Assembly (NCBI RefSeq): GCF_000226255.1
Contig: NZ_AGFG01000029.1
Location: 62,001 to 126,000, forward strand
Reading direction: 5' to 3'
DNA: 64,000 bases
Source: Desulfovibrio sp. A2
GTDB lineage: Bacteria > Desulfobacterota > Desulfovibrionia > Desulfovibrionales > Desulfovibrionaceae
Shown here: positions 26,775 to 35,396 of the stretch, one piece after another
How positions within the stretch are numbered: position 1 is the stretch's first letter
Layout: each line of letters opens with the position of its first letter
Notes under the pieces: generated by a model
The model's database searches: none
What the model saw: only the letters and a program-made list of their open reading frames with translations
What the model was told of the DNA's origin: nothing
Made by a program: the position numbers and the translations under genes

Positions 26775-28940
26775 TCAGGCCCTGTCGCCGGGCGTCGTCC
26801 CGGCCGGGGCGGCGGCAGTTTCCCCTTCCGGAGTCGCGTCCGCTCCATCAGTCGGTGCGGAACCATCGGCCAGCGTGGCCTCCAGTCCGCCCCCGCCGTC
26901 CGCTGTCCCGCCTGCGCCCCCAGTTTCCCAGGCGCGCCGTCGCGCCGCGAACAGCCCGGCCTTGGCCGCGATGTCCGCGTGCGGGCCGAACACGTAGGTC
27001 ACGTCGCCCGCCATCAGGCGCAGCGTGCCATCGGGGTTGGGCAGCACCTCCTCGCCGCGCTTCACCGCCACCAGGGTCAGGCCGTGCAGGCGGCGCAGGT
27101 CGGCCTGTTGCAGGGTCGTGCCGTCCAGCATGCAGCCCGCCTCCACGGTCATGGCGCTGAGGTCGAAATCGGTGAAGTAGGTGGACAGTGCGGCAAGCGG
27201 CTCGGTGCGGATGTCCACCTGGCGCAGCATGTCGTAGCTTTCGGTGCGCACTTCCTCCACAAACCGCTCTATCTCCGCGCGCGGCACCAGATAGCGGCTC
27301 ATGACCCGGGTGAAGATTTCCACCGAGGTCTCGAACTCCTCGGGGATCACGTCGTTGGCCCCCAGTTGGCGCAATGCCGCTATCTCGCTGATGAACCGGG
27401 TGCGTACCACGATGTGCAGCGAAGGGTTCAGCTTGCGGGCCGTGTCGGTGATGCTGCGCACGGCGGCCGGGTCGGAGATGACGATGGCCAGCACCCGCGC
27501 CGCGCAGGCTCCCGCGTGTTCCAGCACCGCGATGTGCGAGGCGTCGCCGTAGGCGATGGGCTCGCCCTTGGCGGCAAAGGTGCGCACCGTGTCGGGGTTC
27601 ATTTCCAGAATGGTGTAGCCGATGCCCGCCGCCTTGGCCGCGCGGGCCAGGTGCCGCCCGCCGATGCCGAAGCCCACGATGATCAGGTGGTTGGTGAGGT
27701 CCATGCCGCAATGCGCCCCGCCCGCCTCTTCCGCCGCCGCCTCCTCGCCGCGCCGGGCCAGGCGCGCCCCGGCGGGCAGCAACCGCACGGCGGCATCGGC
27801 CATGCGCGGCGCGCCCGCCATGAGGAACGGCGTCAGCGCCATGGTCATGATGCTGGCGGCCAGGAACAACTGGTACTGGTTGCGGTCGAACAGGCCGTAC
27901 GAGACGCCCGCCTTGGCCAGCACGAACGAGAATTCCCCCACCTGGCACAGGGCCAGCCCCACCATCAGCGCGGGGCGCAACGGGTAGCCCAGCATCAGGG
28001 TGGCCCCGCCGCCCAGCAGGCACTTTACCGCCAGCACGGAAAGGGTCGCGCCGATGACCAGCGGCAGATGGTCAATGACGAAGCCAAGGTCCAGCAACAT
28101 GCCGACGGAAATGAAGAACAGGCTGGTGAACACGTCGCGGAAGGGCATGATGCCCTCCAGCGCGCTGTGGCTGTACTCCGATTCGGCCATGATCAGCCCG
28201 GCCAGAAACGCACCCAGCGACAGCGAAAGGCCCATAGAAGAAGTGAGCAGCGCGATGGCCAGGCAGAAGGCCAGGGTGGAGACCAGGAACACCTCGCGGT
28301 TGCGGGTGCGCACTATGCGGTGCAGCAGCGCTGGCACCAGCTTGCGCGACAGCAGGAACACCAGCAGGATGATGCCCGCCCCCTTGGCCATGGTGAACAG
28401 CAGCGAAGGCCCGGCCTCGCCGCCCTTGCCCGCCAGAAACGGCACCAGCAGCATCATGGGCACGATGACCAGGTCCTGGAAGATCAGGATGGACAGCGAG
28501 ATGCGCCCGTGCGGGCTGTCCATCTGGGCCCGCTCCTGCAACAGCTTGAGCACGATGGCCGTGGACGACAACGCCGCCAGAAAGCCGATGAACGCCGCCG
28601 TGCCGTGCGGCATGCCCAGCAGTTCCGCCCCACCCGCGAAGGCCAGGATGGTCAGCGCCACCTGCGCCAGCCCCCCCAGGAACACCGGCTTGCGCAGCCG
28701 CATCAGTTCGCCCAGCGAAAGTTCCAGCCCGATGGTGAACAGCAGCAGCACCACGCCCACCTCGGCCATTATCTCTACCTCGTGCGCGGCCTTGACCAGC
28801 CCCAGGCCGTGCGGCCCGGCCACCACGCCGGTCAGCAGAAAGCCGACGATGGCCGGCACCTTCACGTAGTGGCACAAATAGATGACGGCCACCGAAAGGC
28901 CGAAGATGACCACGAATTCCTTGAGCAGAGGCAGTTCCAT
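26775..28940 (-). CDS. CPA2-family cation:proton antiporter with TrkA-N/TrkA-C domains (KefB/YbaL-like)
   Basis: Integral membrane protein of 721 residues. The first ~390 residues hold about 12 transmembrane helices of the monovalent cation:proton antiporter-2 fold (VGFLLTGVVAGPHGLGLV, FIGFLAALSSTAIVLKLLQE, GAFLAGLIMAESEYSHSAL). A RCK/TrkA-N domain follows (LIIVGFGIGGRHLARAAKAAGIGYTILEMN) for NAD(H) binding, then a TrkA-C domain (LQQADLRRLHGLTLVAVKRG) and a Pro/Ala-rich tail. It likely exports K+ or Na+ in exchange for H+ and is gated by nucleotide. The glutathione site of KefB/KefC was not recognised. No ancillary KefF/G gene is adjacent. Start ATG 28940 has a modest GGACG upstream. Confidence 0.92.
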   Translation of the reverse strand: MELPLLKEFVVIFGLSVAVIYLCHYVKVPAIVGFLLTGVVAGPHGLGLVKAAHEVEIMAEVGVVLLLFTIGLELSLGELMRLRKPVFLGGLAQVALTILAFAGGAELLGMPHGTAAFIGFLAALSSTAIVLKLLQERAQMDSPHGRISLSILIFQDLVIVPMMLLVPFLAGKGGEAGPSLLFTMAKGAGIILLVFLLSRKLVPALLHRIVRTRNREVFLVSTLAFCLAIALLTSSMGLSLSLGAFLAGLIMAESEYSHSALEGIMPFRDVFTSLFFISVGMLLDLGFVIDHLPLVIGATLSVLAVKCLLGGGATLMLGYPLRPALMVGLALCQVGEFSFVLAKAGVSYGLFDRNQYQLFLAASIMTMALTPFLMAGAPRMADAAVRLLPAGARLARRGEEAAAEEAGGAHCGMDLTNHLIIVGFGIGGRHLARAAKAAGIGYTILEMNPDTVRTFAAKGEPIAYGDASHIAVLEHAGACAARVLAIVISDPAAVRSITDTARKLNPSLHIVVRTRFISEIAALRQLGANDVIPEEFETSVEIFTRVMSRYLVPRAEIERFVEEVRTESYDMLRQVDIRTEPLAALSTYFTDFDLSAMTVEAGCMLDGTTLQQADLRRLHGLTLVAVKRGEEVLPNPDGTLRLMAGDVTYVFGPHADIAAKAGLFAARRRAWETGGAGGTADGGGGLEATLADGSAPTDGADATPEGETAAAPAGTTPGDRA

Positions 28941-29136
28941 CGTACCGTCCGTGCAATGCGGGATAGTGCGGCTGCGCCGGGCCTGATGCGCCGCCCGCGC
29001 CGGGCTGGCGCACCACGCGGCTTCACGTGCCGCCGGGGAACATATAGTGGCACGGGCCGGGCGCGACAGGCAAGCCTGCCGTGCCTGGCCGTGGCAACGC
29101 GGGGCAGGCCCGACCTGTAGCCGCCATGCAACGTGA

Positions 29137-29164
29137 AAGGGGGGGAGCCGGTGGCTCCCCCCTT
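29137..29164 (-). terminator. Terminator-like hairpin after paralog A
   Basis: Minus strand AAGGGGGGAGCC-ACC-GGCTCCCCCCCTT followed by TCACG. Strong stem with a poor U-run, 88 bp past the stop of the gene at 29252-29803. Confidence 0.6.
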
Positions 29165-29251
29165 GTGGTGACGGTGCGCCCGAAGGCGTTTGTCTGGCGC
29201 GGCGCTCGGCGCGCCGCAGGCGTGTCCGCTACCTGCCGGAGCCGGGCGGCG

Positions 29252-29803
29252 CTAGGCGGCGCGGGCCACGCGGCGAAGCTGGTCGAGGTCCAGCACCACC
29301 GGATCGATGAGGGTGAAGCCGCCGGGGTTGCCCCAGGCGAAGTCGTCGGCACACAGGGTGTCGTAACGCACTTCGTCGATGGCGCGCATGGTGCTGCCCA
29401 GCACCGGACCGAAGTCGGTGATGCAGGTCATGAAGCGGGCGGCATCGAAGCTCTGCACGTTGTTCCAGGTCCAGGTGTAGCTGCACACTTCTTCGGCAAA
29501 GCCCATGACCGCCAGGTACTTGGCCTTGCTGTCCAGGTACAGGTTGCTCATGCTGGTGGACACGTTGCCGAGCAGCGCGCCCATGTCGAAGGACTGTTCG
29601 GCCCCGTCGATGGAGAGCTGCACCTTGGTGTCGGCTTCGATGCGCATGCCGAAATTGCGGGTGTTGCCGCGCCGCCAGAAGTCCATGTACTTCTCGGCGT
29701 AAATCTTGCGCCCCTTGGCGCGGATGGCCAGCGCCGTGCGGGGGGAAACGGGATGTAGCGCAAGGTCGCAGCTTCTGCCGGTGATGGTAAGCGTAACGTT
29801 CAT
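29252..29803 (-). CDS. Conserved protein of unknown function, paralog A
   Basis: A 183-residue soluble protein with no signal peptide or transmembrane helix; family not recognised. It is clearly paralogous to the gene at 30741-31322. Shared blocks are SCDLALHPVSP, the run KGRxIYAEKYM-x-x-W-R-x-G-N-T-R-x-F-G-M-R, SKAKYLAV and NPxGFTLIDP. About half the residues are identical, and the N-terminal 55 residues are most alike. Aromatic residues are abundant (W-T-W-N near residue 112). The start at 29803 is set by homology with paralog B and by GGAG 8 bases upstream. A ~420-base leader runs from a probable promoter near 30255. It does not share a transcript with B, which has its own terminator. Confidence 0.8.
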   Translation of the reverse strand: MNVTLTITGRSCDLALHPVSPRTALAIRAKGRKIYAEKYMDFWRRGNTRNFGMRIEADTKVQLSIDGAEQSFDMGALLGNVSTSMSNLYLDSKAKYLAVMGFAEEVCSYTWTWNNVQSFDAARFMTCITDFGPVLGSTMRAIDEVRYDTLCADDFAWGNPGGFTLIDPVVLDLDQLRRVARAA

Positions 29804-30249
29804 GATCTTGACTCCATTTCGTTGCCGATGCGCCCTCTCGGTTTCCGGCTGCATCCGGTGCGGCCGCCCGGATGCCGTGCGATCCCTCCGTGAGATCGCA
29901 TGTGGGGTGAGCCCGTCCGCCATCCCGTGGGATGGCGCGCCGCCTGTGCCCCGCGCCGCTCTCGCGCATCGCGTCGTCTGACCGTGTTCCGAACACCTTC
30001 CGCCACCCACAGCCCCGCCGGTCCGTTTCCGGCATCCCCGGCCCGGCACTCCGTAAAGGATGCATGCCGCGCACCGCGTTCCGCCTTGGCTGTTCCGGCG
30101 CTCCACCCCACGCGACGCTGGGCGTCCGCAGGGGCGTCACCTTCATCGTGATGAACGGGCAGGTTCCGATGAAGGGACAGGGAGAGGGTCGCTTGTACTG
30201 GTTGTTCACACAGCGACGACAGCCCGACACTGCCCCGCAACAGGCTGTT

Positions 30250-30305
30250 TGTCAACTCAACCTATCGCAAAACTCCGTGTTCACCACCGCATGCCGAGTG
30301 TTCAC
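30250..30305 (-). promoter_or_regulatory. Promoter and paired operator upstream of paralog A
   Basis: Exact direct repeats GTGTTCAC at 30277-30284 and 30298-30305, 21 bp apart (two helical turns). On the minus strand they sit just upstream of a TTGACA (30255-30250) whose -10 at 17 bp spacing (CAGTGT) is poor. That arrangement suits an activator bound on one DNA face upstream of a weak promoter. A GTTCAC-like third copy lies near 30205. Confidence 0.5.
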
Positions 30306-30581
30306 TTTATTTTGATGACGCACAATACATCCAGCTATCATAGCATGTTACACTTAAATCCTTCTAATATTGTCGGCATTCACCCGTCACCATTACACAT
30401 TGCGCGCACAACCCATTCAGGATGGAAATCCGCGACTTCCCGGAATATTTTCGGGTTTATTGTGATTTTTTTCATTTAAAAGAAAAACAGGTGAGCGCTC
30501 ACACCTTTTCCGGCACTGCCAACCGCAGCCATGGCCGCCAAGCGCAACTGGCAGTGCGGCATCCGGCATGAAAAAAAGACG
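30306..30581. other. AT-richer spacer between the two paralogs
   Basis: About 280 bases of clearly lower G+C than the surroundings, without a supported gene. It contains a 12-bp perfect palindrome GTGAGCGCTCAC (30491-30502), possibly a regulator site. Confidence 0.5.
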
Positions 30582-30609
30582 GGGCCCGCCGCTTACGGAC
30601 GGCGGGCCC
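30582..30609 (-). terminator. Intrinsic terminator of paralog B
   Basis: GGGCCCGCCG-N8-CGGCGGGCCC; on the minus strand the stem is followed by CGTCTTTTTTT. It lies about 130 bp after the stop of the gene at 30741. Confidence 0.88.
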
Positions 30610-30740
30610 TGAGGGAGGGGGAGAGCGGAGGGTGTGGGGACCTCCGCTCTCGGGGCAGGGAGGGGTAGGGCTACTACGGGTGCGGGTCTGACGAACGGTC
30701 GGGCGGGAACCCCAACCGGAAGTGACTGTTCATGGCGGCG

Positions 30741-31322
30741 CTATGCCGCCCTCTTTGCGCCATCGGCCTGTTCGGCCTCCACCTCGCGGCGCACGTCCGC
30801 AAGGTCGATGATCATCGGATCGATGAGGGTGAACCCGCTGGGGTTGCACCAGGAATCATCGTCCGCCAGGTGGCCGTCGTAGAACACGTTGTCCACCACG
30901 TTGTACCCCTGCGTCTTCATGACGCGGTCCCAGTTCAGCACCTGGAAGCTGAACCTGGCGGGGTCGAAATTCTTCACGTCGTGCCATATCCACTTGAAGG
31001 CGCACCACTCGTCGTCATAGCCGAGCACGGCGAGATACTTGGCCTTGCTGTTCAGATACATGCGGCGGCGGATGGTGGTCACGTCGCGGAACAGCAGGCT
31101 TTCGTCCAGGTCGGTCTGGCGGCCATCAACGAACAGGCGGACCAGACTGTCCGGGCCAAGGCGCATGCCGAAGGTGCGGGTGTTCCCCTTGCGCCACCAG
31201 TTCATGTACTTTTCGGCGTATATTTCGCGCCCCTTGGTGCGGATGGCCTCGGCGGTCTGCGGGGAAACCGGGTGCAACGCGAGGTCGCAGCTCTGTCCGA
31301 TGATTTCGAAGGTGATGTTCAT
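30741..31322 (-). CDS. Conserved protein of unknown function, paralog B
   Basis: A 193-residue soluble protein, paralog of the gene at 29252-29803 with the same conserved blocks (SCDLALHPVSPQTAEAIR, EIYAEKYMNWWRKGNTR, NSKAKYLAVLGY, NPSGFTLIDPMIIDL). It carries a longer charged C-terminus (REVEAEQADGAKRAA). No known domain was recognised. The N-terminal strand-like MNITFEIIGQSCDLAL and the many tryptophans suggest a beta-rich fold, but that is a guess. Start ATG 31322 has GAGAGGA 7 bases upstream. A TTGACC/AATATT promoter-like pair (17-bp spacer) lies on the minus strand near 31535-31505, downstream of three iteron-like repeats. Confidence 0.8.
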   Translation of the reverse strand: MNITFEIIGQSCDLALHPVSPQTAEAIRTKGREIYAEKYMNWWRKGNTRTFGMRLGPDSLVRLFVDGRQTDLDESLLFRDVTTIRRRMYLNSKAKYLAVLGYDDEWCAFKWIWHDVKNFDPARFSFQVLNWDRVMKTQGYNVVDNVFYDGHLADDDSWCNPSGFTLIDPMIIDLADVRREVEAEQADGAKRAA

Positions 31323-31554
31323 GACGGTCCTCTCCGTTGGAGGTTTGCGCTCCGTGCCCACGCTTCCTGTAGACATCTCCGCTGGCCGGATCGCCGGTCT
31401 GCCGTGACGTCCATGCCCCCTCTTGAGCACAGCCCGTGCCATTGCGCGAACCGCAAGCAAGCAAAACCGCACCCACATCACATCAACGCATAGAAATATA
31501 AAATAAATATTTTTCTCACAAACTCCACGGTCAAAAACCCACTCCCGCGCGACC

Positions 31555-31650
31555 TTGCGCGGATTGACTGCTCAACCTTGCATGATTGCGCGATTAGTCG
31601 CTCAACTAGCGCGATACAGCCTGAAGCGACCGCTTACTTGCGCAATTGAC
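31555..31650. repeat. Three iteron-like direct repeats upstream of paralog B
   Basis: TTGCGCGGATTGACTGCTCAA (31555-31575), TTGCGCGATTAGTCGCTCAA (31586-31605) and a partial TTGCGCAATTGAC (31638-31650). Offsets are 31 and 52 bp, near three and five helical turns. They lie upstream of the probable paralog B promoter, so a multi-site regulator is the likely reader. Confidence 0.6.
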
Positions 31651-32648
31651 AGCACCCACGCCACACCAACATAACAAGCTAAAATAATGAAAATTAATTC
31701 ATGCACGCCAGACGTGCGGGGGGCAACATGCACCTGTTCCCCCTTCGCATCGCCCTGCCCCACCATGCCACCGCACCACCATCCCGAGGGCAGGCAGGAC
31801 TGGACCGCAATCTGCCGAGCCCTCCTGCGCTGCTCCCTCACTGCCCCATCCCAGGGACACCGTACTGCAAGACAGCCCGGCATGAATGCACCGCTCTGCA
31901 TAACGACTGCGACGCGACATATGCCGCGGTCTTCAAGCGGACGACCCGCCCCGAATGGCCTGCTGGCTGGCAACCAAGAAGGAGCGCGATCTTCCGGGCT
32001 ATCACCCGCGCGCGTCAAACTCTAGAAAATATTCAACATACCGAAATTCCGCCATCCCCTGCCGGGCAAGACATGGCATGCAACACCACCGCAATCGTGT
32101 GCAACAAGCACAACACGGCGCGCAGAAGCTTACCTAGGGACCCCCAAAAAAAGCGCAGGGACACCCCCTTGCCCTGCCACACGCCTGTCAAGAGCATCGG
32201 TCACGTGCAATTTTCTGCGCATCCGCGAGAGAATGCTTGTCATGGCGCTTCCTCTACAGTAATGCTCGTTGTGGACATCGGCGCATGGACGCCGCCCCCC
32301 TGCGCCACCGGTCGCCACCGGTCGCCACCGATCGTCACCGGGCGGAATGCAGCCGCGACACGGGCCATGCGCGCGCTGAACACACAGCGAGAGCAACGGA
32401 CGCCGAAAACGTCTTGTGGCAGGGGCGGTAACCACCCCGAGGAAAGCTGGTGCAGCGCCGCGCGCCCGGCAGGCCGGAAGAGCCGCCGGACGCCATGCCC
32501 CTTCCCGGACGCGGAGACGCGAAGACATGGGGAATCGGGCGCGGCCGCCGCCCCTGGCGACGCATCGCGAAGGCCGCGCACAGTGCGGCCCGGAACAGCA
32601 CCGGATTGCCCGGCCCGGAGTGGCCGGCTCGGAAAGGCGAAACAGCGC
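31651..32648. other. Gene-free accessory region
   Basis: About 1 kb without a supported gene. Base composition falls near 31480-31700 and rises again toward 32300. Open frames here have no ribosome-binding sites and odd Cys/Pro/His-rich translations. A 10-bp tandem repeat of four units (GTCGCCACCG type) occupies 32301-32340. Possibly a decayed segment. Confidence 0.5.
32301..32340 (+). repeat. 10-bp tandem repeat, four units
   Basis: TGCGCCACCG, GTCGCCACCG, GTCGCCACCG, ATCGTCACCG in direct succession within the non-coding stretch upstream of the carboxypeptidase gene. Confidence 0.8.
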
Positions 32649-34034
32649 ATGCGCATGCACACCATCGTCCCAGGCCACCCGGCCCACCGCCCCCACCACG
32701 CATCCACCCGCCCGGCCAGTGCTGCCCGGTCCATCGTTCCGGCCGCCCTGCCGTTCGTCGCGCTGGCCCTGATCCTGCTGCTTGCAGCGCCAGTGGCCCG
32801 CGCCGCAAGCCACGAAACGCTCGACGTGCGGTCCGCCATCCTGCTGGACATGAGCACCGGGCGCATCCTTTTCGAACAGAACGCGGACGAGCCCATCCCC
32901 CCCGCGTCGCTGACCAAGGTGCTGTCCATGTACGTGACCATGGATCAGGTGCGCGCGGGCAAGGCCTCACTCAGGGACAACGTCAAGGTCAGCCGCCGCG
33001 CCTTCTCCACCGGCGGCTCCCGCATGTTCCTGAAGCAGGGCGAAACCCTGCCCCTCGACGAACTGCTGGAAGGCATGGCCGTGTCGTCGGGCAATGACGC
33101 CAGCGTGGCCACCGCCGAACACATCGGCGGCAACGTGGACAACTTCGTGCAGATGATGAACGCCAAGGCCAGAGCCCTCGGCATGAAGAACAGCGTGTTC
33201 CGCAACCCGCACGGGCTGCCCGCCGCCGGGCAGCACACCACCGCCCGCGACATGCTGCTCCTTTCCCGCGCCTATCTCGCCCAGTACCCGGAGGCCCTGC
33301 GCTACCACTCCACCCGGTACATCAAGCACAACAAGGTCATCACCACCAACAAGAACCCCCTGCTCGGCAACTGCGAGGGGGCCGACGGCCTCAAGACGGG
33401 CTGGGTGTTCGCCTCCGGCTACAACCTCATTTCCACGGTAAAGCGCGGCAAGACCCGCCTGCTGGCCGTGGTGCTGGGCGCGGAAACCACCCAGGCCCGC
33501 GCCCAGGAGGTAAACCGGCTGGTGGAGGCGGGGTTCCGCACGGTGGCGGCGGGCGGCGGCAAGACCGTTTCCTCGCAACTGGCCGAGATGAAGCCCTCCG
33601 ACTACGGGCTGAACCTGCACAAGACCAACAGTGAAGCCTACGCGGAACTGCGCAAGTCCGGAAAGTCCGCCAGCAAGGCGCGCAAGGCGGCGCTGACCGC
33701 CGCCAAGAGCACGCCAGAGATCAAGGACGCCAAGGCCACGAAGAAGTCTTCTTCCAAAAAGAAGAAGGCCACCGCCACGGCGGAAAAGGCCGCGCCCGCC
33801 AAGGGCACGACCACGGCCAAGACCCCGGCGGCCAAAACTTCCAAGGCCACGGCGGCAGCCCCCAAGGCCACGGCGTCCCAAACCACTGGCAAGGCCACGG
33901 CCAGGGCGGAAGAGCAGGAACCGGCCCCAAAGGCATCCAAGAAGAAGTCTTCCGCCACCAGATCCACGGCGGACAAGACCCCCGCGCCGGGCAAGAAGGC
34001 CGCCCCGCGTGAGGTGGCCGACAAGCAGGGCTAG
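32649..34034 (+). CDS. D-alanyl-D-alanine carboxypeptidase (DacA-like) with histone-H1-like C-terminal tail
   Basis: Periplasmic serine peptidase (S11, low-molecular-weight PBP) of 461 residues that trims the terminal D-Ala of peptidoglycan stem peptides. Signal peptide: VALALILLLAAPVARAAS. All three active-site motifs are present: S-x-x-K in IPPASLTKVL, SGN in MAVSSGNDASVATAEH, and KTG in GADGLKTGWVFASGYN. After the catalytic domain (to ~residue 300) the usual C-terminal beta domain and membrane helix are replaced by about 145 residues rich in Lys, Ala, Thr and Pro (KKSSSKKKKATATAEKAAPA and similar). The tail is strongly basic and low-complexity like histone H1. ATG 32649 has AAAGG about 9 bases upstream; 32655 is possible. 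Confidence 0.9.
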   Translation: MRMHTIVPGHPAHRPHHASTRPASAARSIVPAALPFVALALILLLAAPVARAASHETLDVRSAILLDMSTGRILFEQNADEPIPPASLTKVLSMYVTMDQVRAGKASLRDNVKVSRRAFSTGGSRMFLKQGETLPLDELLEGMAVSSGNDASVATAEHIGGNVDNFVQMMNAKARALGMKNSVFRNPHGLPAAGQHTTARDMLLLSRAYLAQYPEALRYHSTRYIKHNKVITTNKNPLLGNCEGADGLKTGWVFASGYNLISTVKRGKTRLLAVVLGAETTQARAQEVNRLVEAGFRTVAAGGGKTVSSQLAEMKPSDYGLNLHKTNSEAYAELRKSGKSASKARKAALTAAKSTPEIKDAKATKKSSSKKKKATATAEKAAPAKGTTTAKTPAAKTSKATAAAPKATASQTTGKATARAEEQEPAPKASKKKSSATRSTADKTPAPGKKAAPREVADKQG

Positions 34035-34114
34035 GCCCCTTTTCGCTCTTTTGAGGCAGGATGGGCGACACGCACGCCGCCGACCGCCACGCATTTTCAC
34101 GCAACCGCACGAAA

Positions 34115-34147
34115 GAAGGGGCGTCCCACAGGGACGCCCCTTCTTTT
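34115..34147 (+). terminator. Intrinsic terminator of the carboxypeptidase gene
   Basis: GAAGGGGCGTCCC-ACA-GGGACGCCCCTTC followed by TTTT. It lies between the convergent carboxypeptidase and queD genes. Confidence 0.85.
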
Positions 34148-34253
34148 GCATCATGCTCCGCGGCTGCCGACGGTGCGAGCATCTGCCCGCGACGGCTGCG
34201 CCGGTACTGGCGGGCGGGCTACCGATATCGCCGAAAACCTCGCCCGGCGGGCT

Positions 34254-34622
34254 CTACGCCGCGCCGCCGTCCCCTTCGTACACCGCGCCGGACGTGGGGC
34301 TTTCGCGCACCACCAGGCGGCACAACTGGGGCAGCGCGGGCTTCAGTTCGCGCCACAGCCAGCGGGCGATGCATTCGCTGGTGGGGTTTTCCAGTCCGGG
34401 GATGTCGTTGAGGTAGGCGTGGTCCAGCCGGTCGATGACCGGTTTCGCCAGCCGCTTCAGGTCGCCGAAATCCATCACCCAGCCGGTGTCGCCGCCCACG
34501 GGGCCGCGCGCGTGCACTTCCACGGTAAAGGTGTGGCCGTGCAAGTTGCCGCACTTGTGCCCCTGCGGCACGCACGGCAGTCGGTGCGCCGCGTCGAAGG
34601 TAAGCGTCACGAAGATGTCCAT
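34254..34622 (-). CDS. queD: 6-carboxy-5,6,7,8-tetrahydropterin synthase QueD
   Basis: Second step of queuosine/7-deazaguanine precursor synthesis: converts 7,8-dihydroneopterin triphosphate to 6-carboxytetrahydropterin. 122 residues, typical size. Zinc-binding histidines are visible in FDAAHRLP and NLHGHTFTVEV, the catalytic cysteine in QGHKCGNLHGH, and the C-terminal glutamate region in VVRESPTSGAVYEG. AGGACG lies 5 bases upstream of ATG 34622. It follows queE by 87 bp on the same strand, so queC-queE-queD is one operon. Confidence 0.94.
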   Translation of the reverse strand: MDIFVTLTFDAAHRLPCVPQGHKCGNLHGHTFTVEVHARGPVGGDTGWVMDFGDLKRLAKPVIDRLDHAYLNDIPGLENPTSECIARWLWRELKPALPQLCRLVVRESPTSGAVYEGDGGAA

Positions 34623-34709
34623 TGCCGTCCTGCCTGTGTGTCAGCCGTGCGGGCACGGCGTGGTGTCGAAGTGATGGGCCCGGCGGGTTCCGCCGGGGCG
34701 GAAAACCGG

Positions 34710-35396
34710 CTAGCGGATGCCCAGAAACTTGTGCGTCTGCAACCCCAGCCGCCAGCGCGGATGGGCCAGACAGTAGCGCACGCAGGCGGCCACGTGGTCC
34801 GCGCCGCCCGCATCGCCGCCTGCGGAATCATCGCGCGGCTGCAGGATGAAATGCCGAAAATCCAGCCCGGCGAAATCGGCGGGGTCCAGCCCGTCCTGCG
34901 GCCAGACCAGCTTCAGTTCGTCGCCCCGCGTCACGGCAAGGCGGGCGCCGGCCTTGGGGCTTACGGTCACCCAGTCCAGCCCGGCGGGCAGGGGCAGGGT
35001 GCCGTTGGTCTCCACCCCGCACTGGCAGCCACGCGCATGCAGGGCGTCCAGCAGCCGCGACGTCAGTTGCAGCGCGGGTTCCCCGCCGGTGAACACCACA
35101 TAGGGCCGCCAGCCGTCCCCGTACAGGGGGTCCAGAGGGTCCGGGTGGGCCAGGGGGTAGGGAAAGGCGGCCACGATGGCCTCGGCCAATTCCCTTTCGC
35201 TCTCGAACACGCCCCCGCCCGGGCCGTTGGTGCCCGTGAAGTCGGTATCGCAGAAGCGGCACGCGGCGTCCGCGCGGTCCTGCTCGCGCCCCGTCCACAG
35301 GTTGCAGCCGGAAAAGCGGCAGAACACGGCGGCCCGCCCGGCGTGCACGCCCTCGCCCTGCAGGGTGTGAAAGATTTCCTTGACTCGCAAGGCCAT
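34710..35396 (-). CDS. queE: 7-carboxy-7-deazaguanine synthase QueE
   Basis: Radical-SAM enzyme of 228 residues that contracts 6-carboxytetrahydropterin to 7-carboxy-7-deazaguanine. The cluster motif is the QueE variant C-x14-C-x2-C (SGCNLWTG...CRFCDTDF), typical of this family rather than CxxxCxxC. The SAM-contact FTGGEPALQ and the substrate-site opening FHTLQGEG are present. The ATG at 35396 overlaps the queC stop by one base (TGATG), so the two genes are translationally coupled. Confidence 0.94.
   Translation of the reverse strand: MALRVKEIFHTLQGEGVHAGRAAVFCRFSGCNLWTGREQDRADAACRFCDTDFTGTNGPGGGVFESERELAEAIVAAFPYPLAHPDPLDPLYGDGWRPYVVFTGGEPALQLTSRLLDALHARGCQCGVETNGTLPLPAGLDWVTVSPKAGARLAVTRGDELKLVWPQDGLDPADFAGLDFRHFILQPRDDSAGGDAGGADHVAACVRYCLAHPRWRLGLQTHKFLGIR

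Noticed and set aside
30060..30479. 139-codon plus-strand frame in the spacer upstream of paralog A
   Set aside because: No ribosome-binding site, translation crosses the operator repeats and the AT-rich promoter zone, and has no protein-like features.
31687..32025. 112-codon Cys/Pro-rich frame upstream of the carboxypeptidase gene
   Set aside because: No supporting ribosome-binding site and composition typical of random sequence; left as gene-free.
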